Shown here one piece after another: positions 48,376 to 59,406 of a stretch of DNA of 64,000 nucleotides (within the stretch, counting starts at the first letter, position 1; every line of letters begins with the position of its first letter). The notes beneath the pieces were generated by a model. The model ran no database searches. It was not told where the DNA came from and worked only from the letters and a program-made list of their open reading frames with translations. The stretch covers positions 1 through 64,000 of the forward strand of contig JAYMTL010000039.1 in NCBI GenBank assembly GCA_036897445.1. The letters are read 5' to 3'. Origin of the DNA: Pelargonium tetragonum. Taxonomy: Eukaryota; Streptophyta; Magnoliopsida; Geraniales; Geraniaceae. A program made the position numbers and the translations under genes.

Positions 48376-49917
48376 GTTGCTCTTGTGTTTCCTTGTTTCA
48401 AGTTTTTCTCATCTAATATAGGGGTTAAACTAAAGCTAAAACTAGGAATCCTCCTAATTTCTTAATCAGCTTCTCTAGAATCGCAGGCTAAGGTAGATTG
48501 ATTTTCCTGCTGTTATGCGTATTCTGTCAGTTTTCTAAAGAGTGGAGTCATATAAAAAGCTTTCTGTTTAAGTCGGGTACCTAATAAGTAAGTAGTTTTC
48601 TTAACCTTGTTTTCTTCTATCTTTCTGATTCCCGAAAAGACTCTTGGGAGAGGAACTAAAGTAATGAATTTCCACTAAAAAAGAAGAAATAAACCACAGT
48701 TTTATGCAGTTAGAGAATACTAATTATGCTCTGTAGTAATTCCATTATTGGCTGGCTTCGACAGACCACTTTATTAAAGGAATCCGCTTCCCTTTTGACT
48801 AAAACGGCCCTGAGCCTCTTAAAAAATCAAGCTTTCCTAGAACGTTCTTAAACCTTTTTTTAGAGAAGGGTCCCGGCTATTCTTAATTGAGCAATCTAAG
48901 GCCTAGACAGTACTTATGCATTTCCTTAACTTAATACAGGTTTTTTTAGCTAACTGGATAAGGGTACTGCACAAACTCAAAATCAACTAAATATACTTTT
49001 ACCTTTCAAAATCGAAAACATGTGAGCGGCCCTGCCTTATTAAGTAAACTATAAACAAAGAAATTCTTATCGTAGTTTATTAGTAGGTAGGTGAAAGGAA
49101 AGTAAGAAAAAGAAGAACCTCACAAAGCCGCCGAGAATCTCGACCCGAAGAGGTATTTAATAAAGGGCTTCGGGAATCCTATTAAAGAAAATCCAAAATG
49201 AGTTCTATATGACGAGTGCACTTACATACACAACGTGGGGGTACTCCTTGATGTATAGGAAATTTTTCTCTATTAGTCTTCATCAGCATCTTACAAAAGT
49301 TATATTTATTCTTTTAATTATTATTAAGTAAGGGCGAGCAAAAATTCATTTTATAAATATCCCCTGAAAGCTCTATCTTGCTTTTACCGCAAACAAACCA
49401 CTTTCTTTTATATAACTCACTTTTTGTAAAAGGAATTCCTACTCTATTTCTTACCGTCCCTAATTTGCTTCATAGCTTGTTTCTTACTTCTTTTTGTACT
49501 ACCAGGTTTCTACATCCCGGTGTTTATTTAGCCCTGGGTTTCCTACCTGTCTTCTTGTAAATAGGTCCTATGAGCTATACCCGTACTCTGTTGATAGTGT
49601 AATACCCCTTCTTAGTCTTACTTTTTGTCGATAACCTACTGCTGGAGGGCCCTACTTAGAGAAATTGGGGCATTAGCCAAGCTAACTTAAAAGAATAGTT
49701 AGTCCTTTGACTTGTTTGTTACCCTCCTAGCCTAAAAAAGGGAACCTTCTTACAATTCCCACTGTGATTGGATTCAGAAAAGTTCAAAGTTTATATAAAT
49801 TCCTTTTTGTGAGTTTTAGATAATTCGTAAGGCGGGGGTTATACTTTTTCGCCCTTAAGGTCAATGCTCCCTATCTAGCCTCCCCTATTTACTTTTTTAG
49901 AAACTTACTTATAGAAG
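48376..49917. other. Gene-free stretch
   Basis: No frame beyond chance. GGAATCC motifs at 48779 and 49152 belong to the palindrome family. Confidence 0.45.
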
Positions 49918-50112
49918 TTGTTAGCTTTAGGGCCTAGAAAAGCGGGCAAGAACACAACAAAAAGCAAGATTTCCCTGCCTCTTGAAATTCTAGAACAACT
50001 AAGAAAAAAACAGGTTCTAATCGCACAGAACCTCTTAAGGAAGATAAAAAATCTAAGAAATAGCAAGCACGTCGCCAAATGGCTTAGCTTTTACCAATAT
50101 CCACCAAACTAG
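49918..50112 (+). CDS. Basic frame of 64 codons, hypothetical
   Basis: A TTG at 49918 is the only usable start; the stop is TAG. The peptide is basic and helix-prone: LGPRKAGKNTTKSKI, then LPLEILEQLRKKQVLIAQ and LLRKIKNLRNSKHVAKWL. The LRNS phrase also appears in the minus-strand frame at 50084-50308, which overlaps its last 29 bases. It could be a small ribosomal or nucleic-acid-binding protein fragment. The length is not beyond chance and no family is recognised. Confidence 0.25.
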   Translation: MLALGPRKAGKNTTKSKISLPLEILEQLRKKQVLIAQNLLRKIKNLRNSKHVAKWLSFYQYPPN

Positions 50113-50308
50113 TAAAAACCCTAAGAAATTCCCTTTTTTCTTGATGCCTACCTACACTGTTCCTAAGAGCTGTAACCTACTTCTTAACCCGCATACCTAT
50201 CTTATGAGCCTTCTTGTTGCAGCCTCTAATTATCCTCGTTATAGGTTTATTAAAGCCTAAAACTAGAATACCAGAATAGGTAAGCAATAAAGGAAAACTC
50301 CTTGCTCT
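50084..50308 (-). CDS. Basic frame of 73 sense codons split by one TAG
   Basis: Two consecutive stretches in the same phase, 43 codons (50308-50180) and 30 codons (50176-50087), are separated only by TAG at 50179-50177. The first reads RARSFPLLLTYSGILVLGF, then NKPITRIIRGCNKKAHKIG and MRVKK. The second reads VTALRNSVGRHQEKREFLR and VFTSLVDIGKS. The character is basic on both sides of the TAG, so the TAG may be a sense codon, an edited site or the lesion of a pseudogene. GRHQEK echoes GRHKK at 3.4 kb. No ATG start. Not recognised. Confidence 0.25.
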
Positions 50309-53132
50309 TTACCTTCCCCTCTTTTATTTACTAAATGCTATTAGCTTATTAGCTTTAGTTCTATTCCAAATTTTTATTATTGGGAGTTTGGTAAAACGGG
50401 AAACAAGGTAACAACAAGTAGAACATTCAAACCTTAAAGCCAGTACCTTCCAGACTCTTATTCTGTAAACCTTTCTGAGTCTTACTTAGCAGCACTCTAA
50501 ATAAGTATCTTACTCTTAGCCATACTCCCCCTAAACTTTATCTTAACCTGCAACTTTTTTTGAAATATGTCTCATTTTAGAAATCTCAGACTTTAACGCA
50601 TGTTTCATGGCTAGCACCATTCCTTTAAGGAGTCTTATCCTCGAGGTAGCTTCCCAATTATTAATATCCGGTTGAATGCCAATTGCGTAGAATCCTTGTT
50701 TCGCCTTTTTACAGACCTTTTGGTTTCGTTTTCAATAACTGGAGCAATCTGGAAGCTTTCGCTAGGACATATTCTACTTTGCTAAACTTAGGAGCTTTGG
50801 TCTCTAATTTGCAATATCTTATAAGGGGGTTTCAACTCTGTATTTTTTGAGATTAACTAGAGTGGAAGTACAACACCCGCTTTCGATATAACTAAACTAA
50901 TCAAAGCTAACAGGCTGGAGGAAAAGAAAGTAAATAAAGGATCTAAGCTAGGTCGAGTAAGACTCTAATTATTTCGACTATCCTGACCACACTTTTGATA
51001 AAACGAAAATGACTACAATCAAGGAGAAAGCTTCTGCCGTCATAATACTCCTTATAAGACCGGACGCGGAATTCCCTCAAATTGAATTTTGAAAGGGTAT
51101 TCTATTATATACTTCTTTTTGTTTTTTTTACTTTTAACGGGCTAAGGTAAGGTTACTTAAGTAAGGAATGTCCCTTAGCCTTTTTGAATACTTCTCATAG
51201 GTGTGATTTGCAAAAGACTCTTTTTACAGTAATGAGGTAAAACCCCTTTCATTCTATTTTGTCCTTACATATCCCCATATTTGGAACTAAGATTTTAATG
51301 TACTTAGTTAATGCTAAGTAAGGTATAGCTCTAAAGAAAAGAGCAAGTAGGTATTCGTAGAGTCTTTATTTTAAGAGAACCTCGATAGGCGCGCTTACGT
51401 GATCAGGAGGCTCCCAAGATAGGAAGATTATACCTTAAAAAGACTTACAAAAAGATCCCTTTCATTTAGAGTAGTAGAAGTATCTGGAAGAAGGCTCGTA
51501 TAAGGTTAACTCTCTGGTTTCTTACGTATTTGTAAAAATTTAGACTATAGAATGCCTAAAGCTTTTTCGATTTTAGCCAATTTTGAAGGTTTCTACCCTT
51601 GCTCAGGCAGGAGTATTGCCTTGTTAAAGTGAAAGGTGCGTATACTTTATAAGTATAAGCTTTTATAAGAAATTTAGTATGTATGATTTAGACTTTAAAT
51701 TCCTGGAAAAGTTCTAAAACTTGGCTGGACGGAATAAAATAACGCTTCTTAGAATCGTTCTTTTTTTTCTAGAGTAGCCCATAAAAAAGTTGTGAAGAGA
51801 GCGATGCTCGGCCTAGAGGAGACTTTTGTATATAATTCGATTAGAACCTCCGGGGACCCGTCTCTTTAAATAAAAAGCCCTGTAAAAAAGTGAAAAATAT
51901 ACTTCAAAAAGTGGCATAAATCACATAACTTTATAAGACTTCAGATACAAGGCATAAGTACTCTTTTTTCTTAGTCTGATTTATTAGGGCACGGTGGTGG
52001 AGACCCCCCTTTTTTTGATTTGATTGTGTATAAAACTCCACTCTGTATGAAGCAAAGGTGCATGCAGTTTTGGAGATAATGTGGAACCCTTTATTCTGGT
52101 TTTGTTGTTTTTGAACTTACCTTGTTTATAATATTTAGCAATATTTGATTATACAAAAATAGTTACAGTGCATTAGTAAACGTCTTTCTATTTTCTACTA
52201 TTGGATTAATAAAAAGGATTTTTCTGGGGTTGGTGTGGAAAATTCCCCGTAGTTTAGACCAATACCCGGATTTTTGGAAAAAGCTTGAACCCGAATAGAA
52301 CCTGCTTTGCGATGAGCTACTTGTAATAAAATTGAGAATTAAGCATAGTTAAGCCCCCTTAAAAGCTAGGGAAACTGGAAGTAATTACTTAAAAATTCTT
52401 TGTTTACATTAACTTCCTTTACTATCGCATCAATCTTTAGGTAGTTCTCGCAGCATTAAAATGAAAAAAGTAGAGTAACTCCAAAATTTTAGGAATAAGC
52501 ATTCCAGGTCCGCCTTAGATTGCACTTTAATTGTATACCTTTTTTACCCCTGAATCAAGAATTTTTCATTTTCTTAAAGCAAAGATACGGGCAACCTTTT
52601 TCTTTTGGAGACGGGTTCTATCGTTTACTCTTCCTATTCTTTCTGATTCTAGTTAGCAGTGTCTTGAATGCTAGTTAGTTTAGTGCTGAATAGTTGTTAG
52701 ATAAAGAAGTGAACCTTCCCTTAATTAGTCTGTTAAGTGTGAAAGGGAGGGTTCACAGTACTGCTCTAATTAAAAAAACCCCTTAGGAAGGAGTCCATAA
52801 TAAATAGGGAACATATCCCAGAATCGAGTGAATTTTATCTTACTTGCCTTATTCTTCAATCAGCTTCTCAGATCGAAGTTCCGTGTGTAAGTACCTTAGT
52901 CTAACTCCAAGAAAGTGAGTCTCTTTTTCCTTGTAAAAGTCCCTCATCGGTACAGGGTTCGAGTCCTATTATGTTTGAGTTGAGACTTTTTTTAGAGTTC
53001 TACAAGTACAGAGGGAATTTCTGAAACAAGGCTCTCTAAATTCCTATTTTGAATTGTATTTAGGAAATTCCAATAGATGTAGATAGTTTCTTAATTGTAG
53101 TATAAATAGGAGGGGCTCTCTTATAGTATATG
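50309..53132. other. Gene-free stretch
   Basis: A B-box match GGTTCGAGTCC lies at 52956-52966 with a weak T-stem and no other tRNA part, preceded by CCTTGTAA at 52929. A frame near 51990 reads HGGGD but lacks any context. Otherwise nothing seen. Confidence 0.45.
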
Positions 53133-53149
53133 TTAGGAGTTGAACCTAG
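53133..53149 (-). other. Isolated T-arm / B-box motif
   Basis: On the minus strand, CTAGG-TTCAACT-CCTAA forms a four-pair T-arm with a seven-base loop and matches GGTTCAACTC. No matching acceptor or anticodon arm was found upstream. Confidence 0.25.
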
Positions 53150-53302
53150 TATTGCCCATATTCTGTAGCTACTCGCCTAAAAGAAAAAAGGACTTCAATT
53201 AAAGTTAGTAAAGTAATAAGATATAGGGTTTTTAATTAAACTATAAAGCAGCTAAGTAGCTCTAAGGTAAAGCTAATAAGACTGGTAAGAAGGTCTAGCT
53301 AA

Positions 53303-53389
53303 TTTATAGGTATCCTAGGTGTGAGTAAGATAGGTACGATACAGAATAAGAAAGAAGGTATGCAGAAGAGTTTGACAGGAAGTCAGTAA
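53303..53389 (+). CDS. 28-codon lysine-rich frame
   Basis: Open between TAA and TAA (53387-53389). It reads IGILGVSKIGTIQNKKEGM and QKSLTGSQ. A second lysine-rich phrase in another phase (GKANKTGKKV, about 53265-53294) lies just upstream and is bounded by TAG codons. The DNA phrase GGTACGATACAGAATAAG resembles segments at 55.55 and 55.6 kb. It is a fragment of the same repeated lysine-rich sequence and is too short to call a gene. Confidence 0.2.
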   Translation, partial: FIGILGVSKIGTIQNKKEGMQKSLTGSQ

Positions 53390-55051
53390 GCATTGGTGGT
53401 TAGAACTCTTGAGTTACTGTATTTGTATATTACGGTTAAAGGCTTTTTGGAGAATTAAGAACTGAAGCGGAAGTCTTTTGTTTTCGGTTTTCCAGTTCTG
53501 TGCCTTTTTCGAGTCTTCTTGAGAAATGCGTACAAGTTTTCAGAAGAGTTCCTTTTTTTAGAAAGGTATAGCTCATAAAACATAAAAAGAGTACATCTAC
53601 CCCTACCCTAGCTGCTAATAAAAGAGGAAAGGTATGAAGACTAAGAAAGAAGGAAGGGTCTCTATCTTAGTATAAGCCCGAAATTTAAGAATACCCGTAC
53701 TTGTTTATTAAGTAGGCCGAGCCTGGAAACCTAGGAGAATCACTAAAATTTTCAGTATATCTATACAAAAGGGCCCTATTCCTAAATAATTGTATAGAGG
53801 GAAAACTGGGTCAAGCAATAAACCTCTACATAGCTCTAAGCCTAACTCAAAAATGCGGTAAAACTAAAGGGTTATTGTCAGGTGCGGTACTTCCCGATAA
53901 AAGCCTTTTTTTTACAAAGAATTTCTCTTAAAATTTTTCTTAAAAAAACTTCTAAAAAGTTTAGCTATCTCACAAAAACAACCTGAAATATGTAAAACCT
54001 TGGGGCTCAAAATGCTTCTGATTCTGCTAAAAACTACATCTAGATACTCTTTGCTATAGAGGGTTTGGGGTTTGGATTCTTTATCCATTCCATGAAACAT
54101 TCTAATACTTATTTCGAATACGGAACTATATATCCTGTAGTTACATAATAAAGGGGTCCTTTTTGTGCCTTCCCAAGCCCGAAGCTACAACTTATCCGGA
54201 TTATCCCAAACCTGTTGACTCGAGTTTAACAGCTACAGCTTCCCTGGAATTCCAGAAGAAGTGGAGGGGAGACTTTCCAAGGATAACCGGTAAATTTTGT
54301 GAGAAAGAGTAAAGGTACCGGATTTCCTATTACTTGACAGTAACTCGAGGAGCCCATTTATAAAAAAAGAACCTTATAAAAGGATTTCCCATATATTCTA
54401 TAGTTGTAGATTTAACAAATACGCGAAAATACTACCTTGTTTAGCAGAGACTCTAGAGACCGGGAGGTGTTAGGAACATTACATCCGTAGACTCTTTAAA
54501 TTAAAAAACGGGAATCCCGGAATAAGAATAAGGAAAGCTTTCTATCTATACGAGTACCCTCTGGAAAAATCTAGATTAGTACTAAACTCCATTGCGGATA
54601 TACCCTTGTGCTTTTGAAAGCTGATTCGGATCTAAAAAAAGTTTTTGGCTCTTAACCTTTTCCTTCTTGATTATCCGGATTTTAGGACTCTTATTTTATA
54701 GTTACTACTCCCTATTCGAACTTCTAAGAAAATCTTAAGGAACAAAGCGACTTTCTGGTTATTTACTAAACTTCTCCTAGAAAAAGAAGGCAAGATTTCT
54801 CTTGTACAAAACCCTTTCTTTATAAGTCAAAAAGGCTCCCTTGTTACAAAATGTGTATCCCCGAGCTCTATCTTGTTTTTACTGGAAAGTCCTTCATTAA
54901 GCATTAAGTAGTTGCCTGTTCCTTTGTTTCCAATTCTAAAGCAGCTATGTAGTCTAATTAAAAAAGATTAAAGGAAAGTATAGGTTTTTTCTTAAAAGCC
55001 AGCCTCGAATCTCTGAAATAGCAGATAAGAGTAACAAATTAGGGGTTTTAA
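53390..55051. other. Gene-free stretch
   Basis: The 16-mer ATGAAGACTAAGAAAG at 53634-53649 is identical to 48259-48274. A chance-length minus frame lies at 53912-54100. The palindromes GGAATCCC (54509) and AAAGGGGTCCTTTT (about 54150) belong to the dispersed family. Confidence 0.45.
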
Positions 55052-55330
55052 GAAGGCAGGTATTGTAATTTAAATCGAGTGCCGGGGGAGTTTTTTATAC
55101 AAAGTTTTGCACTGGCAGGCTCTGCAATTTGTAAGGTTAACAAAGGACAAGGTCTAAGTAAAGGTTTACAGAATAAGGCACATAATGCAAGTAAGGGGTA
55201 GAGTCATATTATCAAGAAAGGTATGAAAGTTAATAGGAGTTCTGCTAAGAAAGGTCTAGGGCATAAGAGTATGACTAAGGGTTTTTACCGATCCATTGTA
55301 GTTGCAGGTTTTGCTGAACAAGCAAGGTAA
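55052..55330 (+). CDS. Lysine/glycine-rich frame, 91 sense codons with one internal TAG
   Basis: Open from after TAA (55049-55051) to TAG (55199-55201), 49 codons, then in the same phase for 42 codons to TAA (55328-55330). Upstream of the TAG the peptide reads VPGEFFIQSFALAGSAICK, then VNKGQGLSKGLQNKAHNASKG. Downstream it reads SHIIKKGMKVNRSSAKKG, then LGHKSMTKGFYRSIVVAG. The composition is the same on both sides, which suggests one decayed or recoded gene. The phrases NKAHN, GHKS and KKG repeat within it, as they do in frames at 2.4, 5.1 and 50.2 kb. It overlaps the next frame (55302-55541) by 29 bases in another phase, and together they cover about 490 bp of continuous basic coding-like sequence. 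No ATG start upstream. Confidence 0.3.
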
Positions 55331-55541
55331 TGTAATTCTAAGTGTAACTAAGTCAGGAGCATATTCTTATAAAAATTTTAGGAGAAGTTAGGTTTTTCCG
55401 GGTAAGAAGATAGGTCTTGTGGGTCTGCCTGCAGATAGAGAGTAACATTATAGTTTCAGGTGTCAAGCTAACAAAGGTAAAGCTCAAAGGACTCTTAAGA
55501 AACCTGTTACAGGTATGATGAAGACTAACGCTTTGAATTGA
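55302..55541 (+). CDS. Basic frame, possible ribosomal protein L2 C-domain remnant
   Basis: One phase runs from 55302 to TGA at 55539-55541 with two internal stops (TAG 55389-55391, TAA 55443-55445). Its segments read QVLLNKQGNVILSVTKSG, then PGKKIGLVGLPADRE, then NKGKAQRTLKKPVTGMMKTN. By eye these fall in the order of the L2 C-terminal domain: AQ-x-x-AKxGxYVxLxxxSGE, then IGxVGN, then GKAGRxRWLGxRPxVRGxAMN. Conserved points shared are K-x-G, SG, IG-x-VG, GKA-x-R, P-x-V(T)G and Met. The spacings differ by 5-8 residues, and the diagnostic HPHGGG motif that should follow is absent. The resemblance is suggestive only; lysine-rich peptides align easily. If it is real, this is a decayed, edited or recoded mitochondrial-type rpl2. 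Confidence 0.22.
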
Positions 55542-57759
55542 AGGTACGAAGACTAAGATACAGAATATATAGCTTTTTAAGACTTAGAAGACAGCTACCC
55601 AGGATACAGAATAAGAAGGGCCTAGTTCTAGCAACAAGAGTCCTGAAATAGAAAGTAAATAGAGTTCTAATAGTAAATAAAAGCGCTAGAGATCTTATGA
55701 GCTAATTATTTAACTGATTCTATTGCTACAAGTGCAGAAAAATTGAAGTTTTAGTAGATATTTATCCCCATATTCTTACGCAGTGCTGGATCAAGCCGGG
55801 GACTTCAATAAATCCTATTCTATTAAGTAGCTGTTTTGCCGGGTATGCTGTGAGTAACCCGACTCCTGTAATTGACTAAGGTTGGAATTCTTTTAAAATA
55901 AGTTCTATGGACAGAATTTCCTATCCAGTTCAAATCTACTTTTTGTTTTGTAGTATCTTGGGGCAATAGACTTTACGGTAGGGGGAAAATAACAAACTAC
56001 TAAATAGAGTTTGCCTTTATAATTTTATAGGGTTTTCTTTATATCTTTCTATTTATTTACCTGTAGAATTTTGACTTTTGGCTTCCAATTACTAGGAAGG
56101 ACACTGGCTCAAAGAAACCGATTAACAACATCTTTCTCCCTAGTAGTTAAACTCTAACTCGGGTTAACTTTATAAGGTATACCTTTTCTCATAGCAGCTC
56201 TATCTTTCTTTTAGGTTCCCCGATAATTAAGAAGGAAGTACACATTTCAATACCACTTTGTTTTTAAGGACCAAAACCCCATAAAGTCAAACAATTACAA
56301 ACCTCTCCTTTTTATCCGAGCAAATAGCATACTGTAAAGCGGCAAATATTAAGAAATTACTATGATACTAGCAAAGATTTTTGATATTGAAATAGGACAA
56401 AAGGCACGGTCCGACTTTCTTTTTGAATTTTTTATACTTTGTTAAGACCTCGCGAGTCTCACAAGTAGAAAAGGTTTTATTATAATATTCCCGCAACAGC
56501 TAAAAAGGGGAATAGGGGAAGTCTTTGGGCTTTGTTGCGTTAATTAATTAATTGGAAAGTCCCTTATAGCTATATCTTTCTAAATTTGTTTTTATAAACA
56601 CAATATGAAAGTAACTGAACGTGTCTCTTACTACCTTGAGTTTTAACTCCTCAAGCCCTTTTTAAGTATTACGAGAGTAGGTTTACCCGGTTAACTGTAA
56701 AGAAACTTTAAGACTCTAATTTTCAAGTTAAAGCAAGGTTTCTATTAAACTGAGATACTAAGAAATGGATTTATTGGAAACTGCGATAGCAAAGTAAGGA
56801 AAAAGGACTCCTGTGCAACAGTTCTTATAGCTTATACTTTCCCGAAATTTAAGAAGTTGGCAGTTAGCGAAGTCAGCCTCTTTGAAAGAAAAGTCAAAAA
56901 GCTCTCAGGGATCTTGCAAAAACTACTTATGTTAGGAGTAGTACCTAAATTATAATAACATAGCATAAAATTCCTATTGAGTTCTACATTACAAAAAAAC
57001 TCTAAGTGTGAAAGGGTATATAACCCAGCGTGTCTTAAGTTGTTTACTAAATTCCAATTCTTGTATTTAACCCGGATTCTTCATATCAAACACAGAGGGG
57101 CTCGGGGTTCTAGTTCTAAGAGATACCCATTAATTGCCCAAGAATTTAGTTTTAACTTACTAAAAGTCTCCTTTTTCTATATACCGTATACCTCGTTGTT
57201 CCTTAGCCGTAGTTTTTGAACGAGTTAAGTCGGAATTGTTAAGGTTGATAGCTTCTAGTCTTACTAAAATTGCGTGAGGGTGGATCAGGGGCTCTAAGAA
57301 GTGAAAATAGATATATTCTTGAATAAACCCGGAGAATAAGTGCTACTTAATGTAAATTTTCTAGAATCTGGGTCTACACAAGGTAAAAGTACCCCTTTTT
57401 TATATTACATATTTAGGGGGCCCTTTCCGTTTCAAATAGAATTTGAGCTCCCCCATGAAATTTTTCAGTAACAAAATAGTAAATAAAGAGAAAGCTTCGT
57501 TTAGCACAAAATTGCAAAAATTTTTAGGTCCTTCACTTTTGAGTCCCTGTTCCTATCTTCTGAATATACCTGTGGGTATACTCTAGAAAAGACTCCTGGA
57601 AAATGGAGAAGGCATCCGGAATATTTCATTTTACTCCCTTAAGTATTAAGTTATATAGTCAGTTATAGGAGAATTACAAGTATTATAATATTACTTTAAA
57701 CAGTACTGGAAAAGAGTAGTATTAGTTAGATTAATAGCAGAGCTCTTGTGTTTCTTTTT
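55542..57759. other. Mostly gene-free, with lysine/serine-rich start
   Basis: To about 55700 one phase still reads K/T/S/E-rich phrases (GTKTKIQN, KTATQDTE, EGPSSSNKSPEIESK) broken by TAG and TAA about every 5-12 codons. This suggests a decayed continuation of the preceding island or biased repeat DNA. From 55700 on I see only background sequence and a chance frame at 56977-57219. Confidence 0.4.
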
Positions 57760-57927
57760 ATGAATCCTTGGGTTTATTATAACATATTTATTCTCTGGGT
57801 CATGCTGTTGATTCCGTTTCTTGTATATCTAAAAATCCTGGTAGTACGGAAGTCAAAGCTAATATTCTATAATAAGAGAGGTACTAAGCCCCTGTTCAAG
57901 GGTTATTATAGTTACTTTAAAGCTTAA
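57760..57927 (+). CDS. Small membrane-protein-like frame, 55 codons
   Basis: ATG at 57760 and TAA at 57925-57927. The peptide has a strongly hydrophobic first half (NPWVYYNIFILWVMLLIPF, then LVYLKIL), enough for one long or two short membrane helices. A basic tail follows (VVRKSKLIFYNKRGTK, FKGYYSYFK). Four aromatic-rich positions and two Trp in 20 residues are unusual for noise in this DNA. It might be a small respiratory-complex or unknown membrane subunit, but nothing matches a family I know. The tail contains a member of the palindrome family (CCCCTGTTCAAGGG). No ribosome site is seen. The length alone is within chance. Confidence 0.25.
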   Translation: MNPWVYYNIFILWVMLLIPFLVYLKILVVRKSKLIFYNKRGTKPLFKGYYSYFKA

Positions 57928-58313
57928 CATTAGTAAGTAGTTGTCATTCTGTGTGTAGTGGGTCTCTATCTCTCCAAGTAAATAGAACATCTAGGGTATA
58001 TAGACTTATTAAAAAAAGAATAAAGCTTGTGTGTAAAAAAGTGGAATTTTTTGTATAAGGATTTTTGGTTAATAAGGATCCCCTAAACTAAATACCGAAC
58101 TTACAAGCATAAAGAAAAGGGTTTTGCAATAGCAATAGAAGACGTTCCGGGGTTAAATACTCCTAATATCGAATTTTAAAAACTTAGGTCTATAAACTCC
58201 TTTTAGACTGTTTCACAATCTAGTAGCATAAGTCAAACTTATAGAAAAGTGGCGATTGTAGGGATTTTTTATCACTTTTTAAAAGCAAAGCTAGCATTTA
58301 TATGTAACTTTGA

Positions 58314-58327
58314 TAGGGAATTCCCTA
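58314..58327. repeat. Perfect 14-bp palindrome TAGGGAATTCCCTA
   Basis: Fully symmetric, and the fullest version of the dispersed AGGAATTCCCT family. It could form a cruciform or hairpin or bind a dimeric protein. No repeated flanks are visible. Confidence 0.6.
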
Positions 58328-59395
58328 CTGCATGTCAAAAATAGAAGTTGAAAATACCGGAGTTAGAGTACCTGAGCAGCCTCCTCATCTCCAAGCAAGT
58401 TAGTTAGATTTTGCTAGCCTATGGCTTAACGATAAAACTTACTGAGCTAGAACAACTAAGAGGGCTTTCCGGAAAAGCGGCTTTTTATGATTATGTAAGT
58501 TTAGGGGTTCGCAAGAAACCGGAGTATTGATATTTCCGTTGACTTTAGTTTTTGAAGGCTTAGCCGTTCTGGAATTAAACCTTGGCGTTAGAACTTTCTA
58601 TTACAGGAAAAAGTTGATTTTTTTTTAGATTTATGTTACCTTATTAAGGTAGCCTGGTCCCCTGGGTTTCTATTGCTATTCTTTGGATTAAAGGATTAAA
58701 TTTAGGTTTTTCTTTAGAACTGCTCCCATTATACTGCGTATTATCTGCGCTAAAATATAGTAACATATAGCCTCGTACTCTGGCCAGGGAAGCTCCTTTT
58801 TGAATTTCCCTTGATGTTGTTAGATTCAAAATTTATGAGTATTTGTTATAACTTCTATAAGCTTATCCGAAAGTGGATACTTAGAAAAGCAAGCGGCTAT
58901 CCTCTGGAAGCTTTTGAACAGGTAAGTTTTTAGCACCCAAAATCCGGGGTTTCTTAAGTATTGGAGTTTTAAGTTTCTTTTAAAGTAAAGGTTCCTCTTA
59001 TACCGCAGCAATTTTTAGGGTAGGTACTTCCAGGTTTTTGGTAAACTTACTTCTATTTAGTTCTTAGATCCGATCTCTAAGAGGGGGCAAAAACGCAGAG
59101 GATTTCATTCCAAATTTCATTCAAGTAAGGCAGGGATTCCTTTAAATAGTATTAAGTGGCCGGCAACTTTCTTTTTGTGTATTCTATTAAATAAAAAGAG
59201 CTCTACTTAGAAAAATATCGAACAATGCAGGCTACTCTCTAAAAGAATATCTAGATCCGCGAATCTGGGAATTAGTAACGAACCAAACTTGAACCCCAGG
59301 CTTCCGGGCAACTAAGAAATCGCTTGACTTTCCCAGTTCTCAAGGGATCCGCCTTATAATCGGTTTAGGACTTCTATTCTATTTATGTCATGAAT

Positions 59396-59406
59396 AGGAA
59401 TTCCCT
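59396..59406 (+). repeat. Dispersed 11-mer AGGAATTCCCT, copy 4
   Basis: Exact copy of the 11-mer at 675, 26568 and 46863, followed by GGGAAAG. Confidence 0.6.

Noticed and set aside
51990-52001. HGGGD-reading frame as the HPHGGG motif of ribosomal protein L2
   Set aside because: The flanking residues do not fit L2 and the site is 3.3 kb upstream of the L2-like frame. GGTGGTGGA alone is not evidence.
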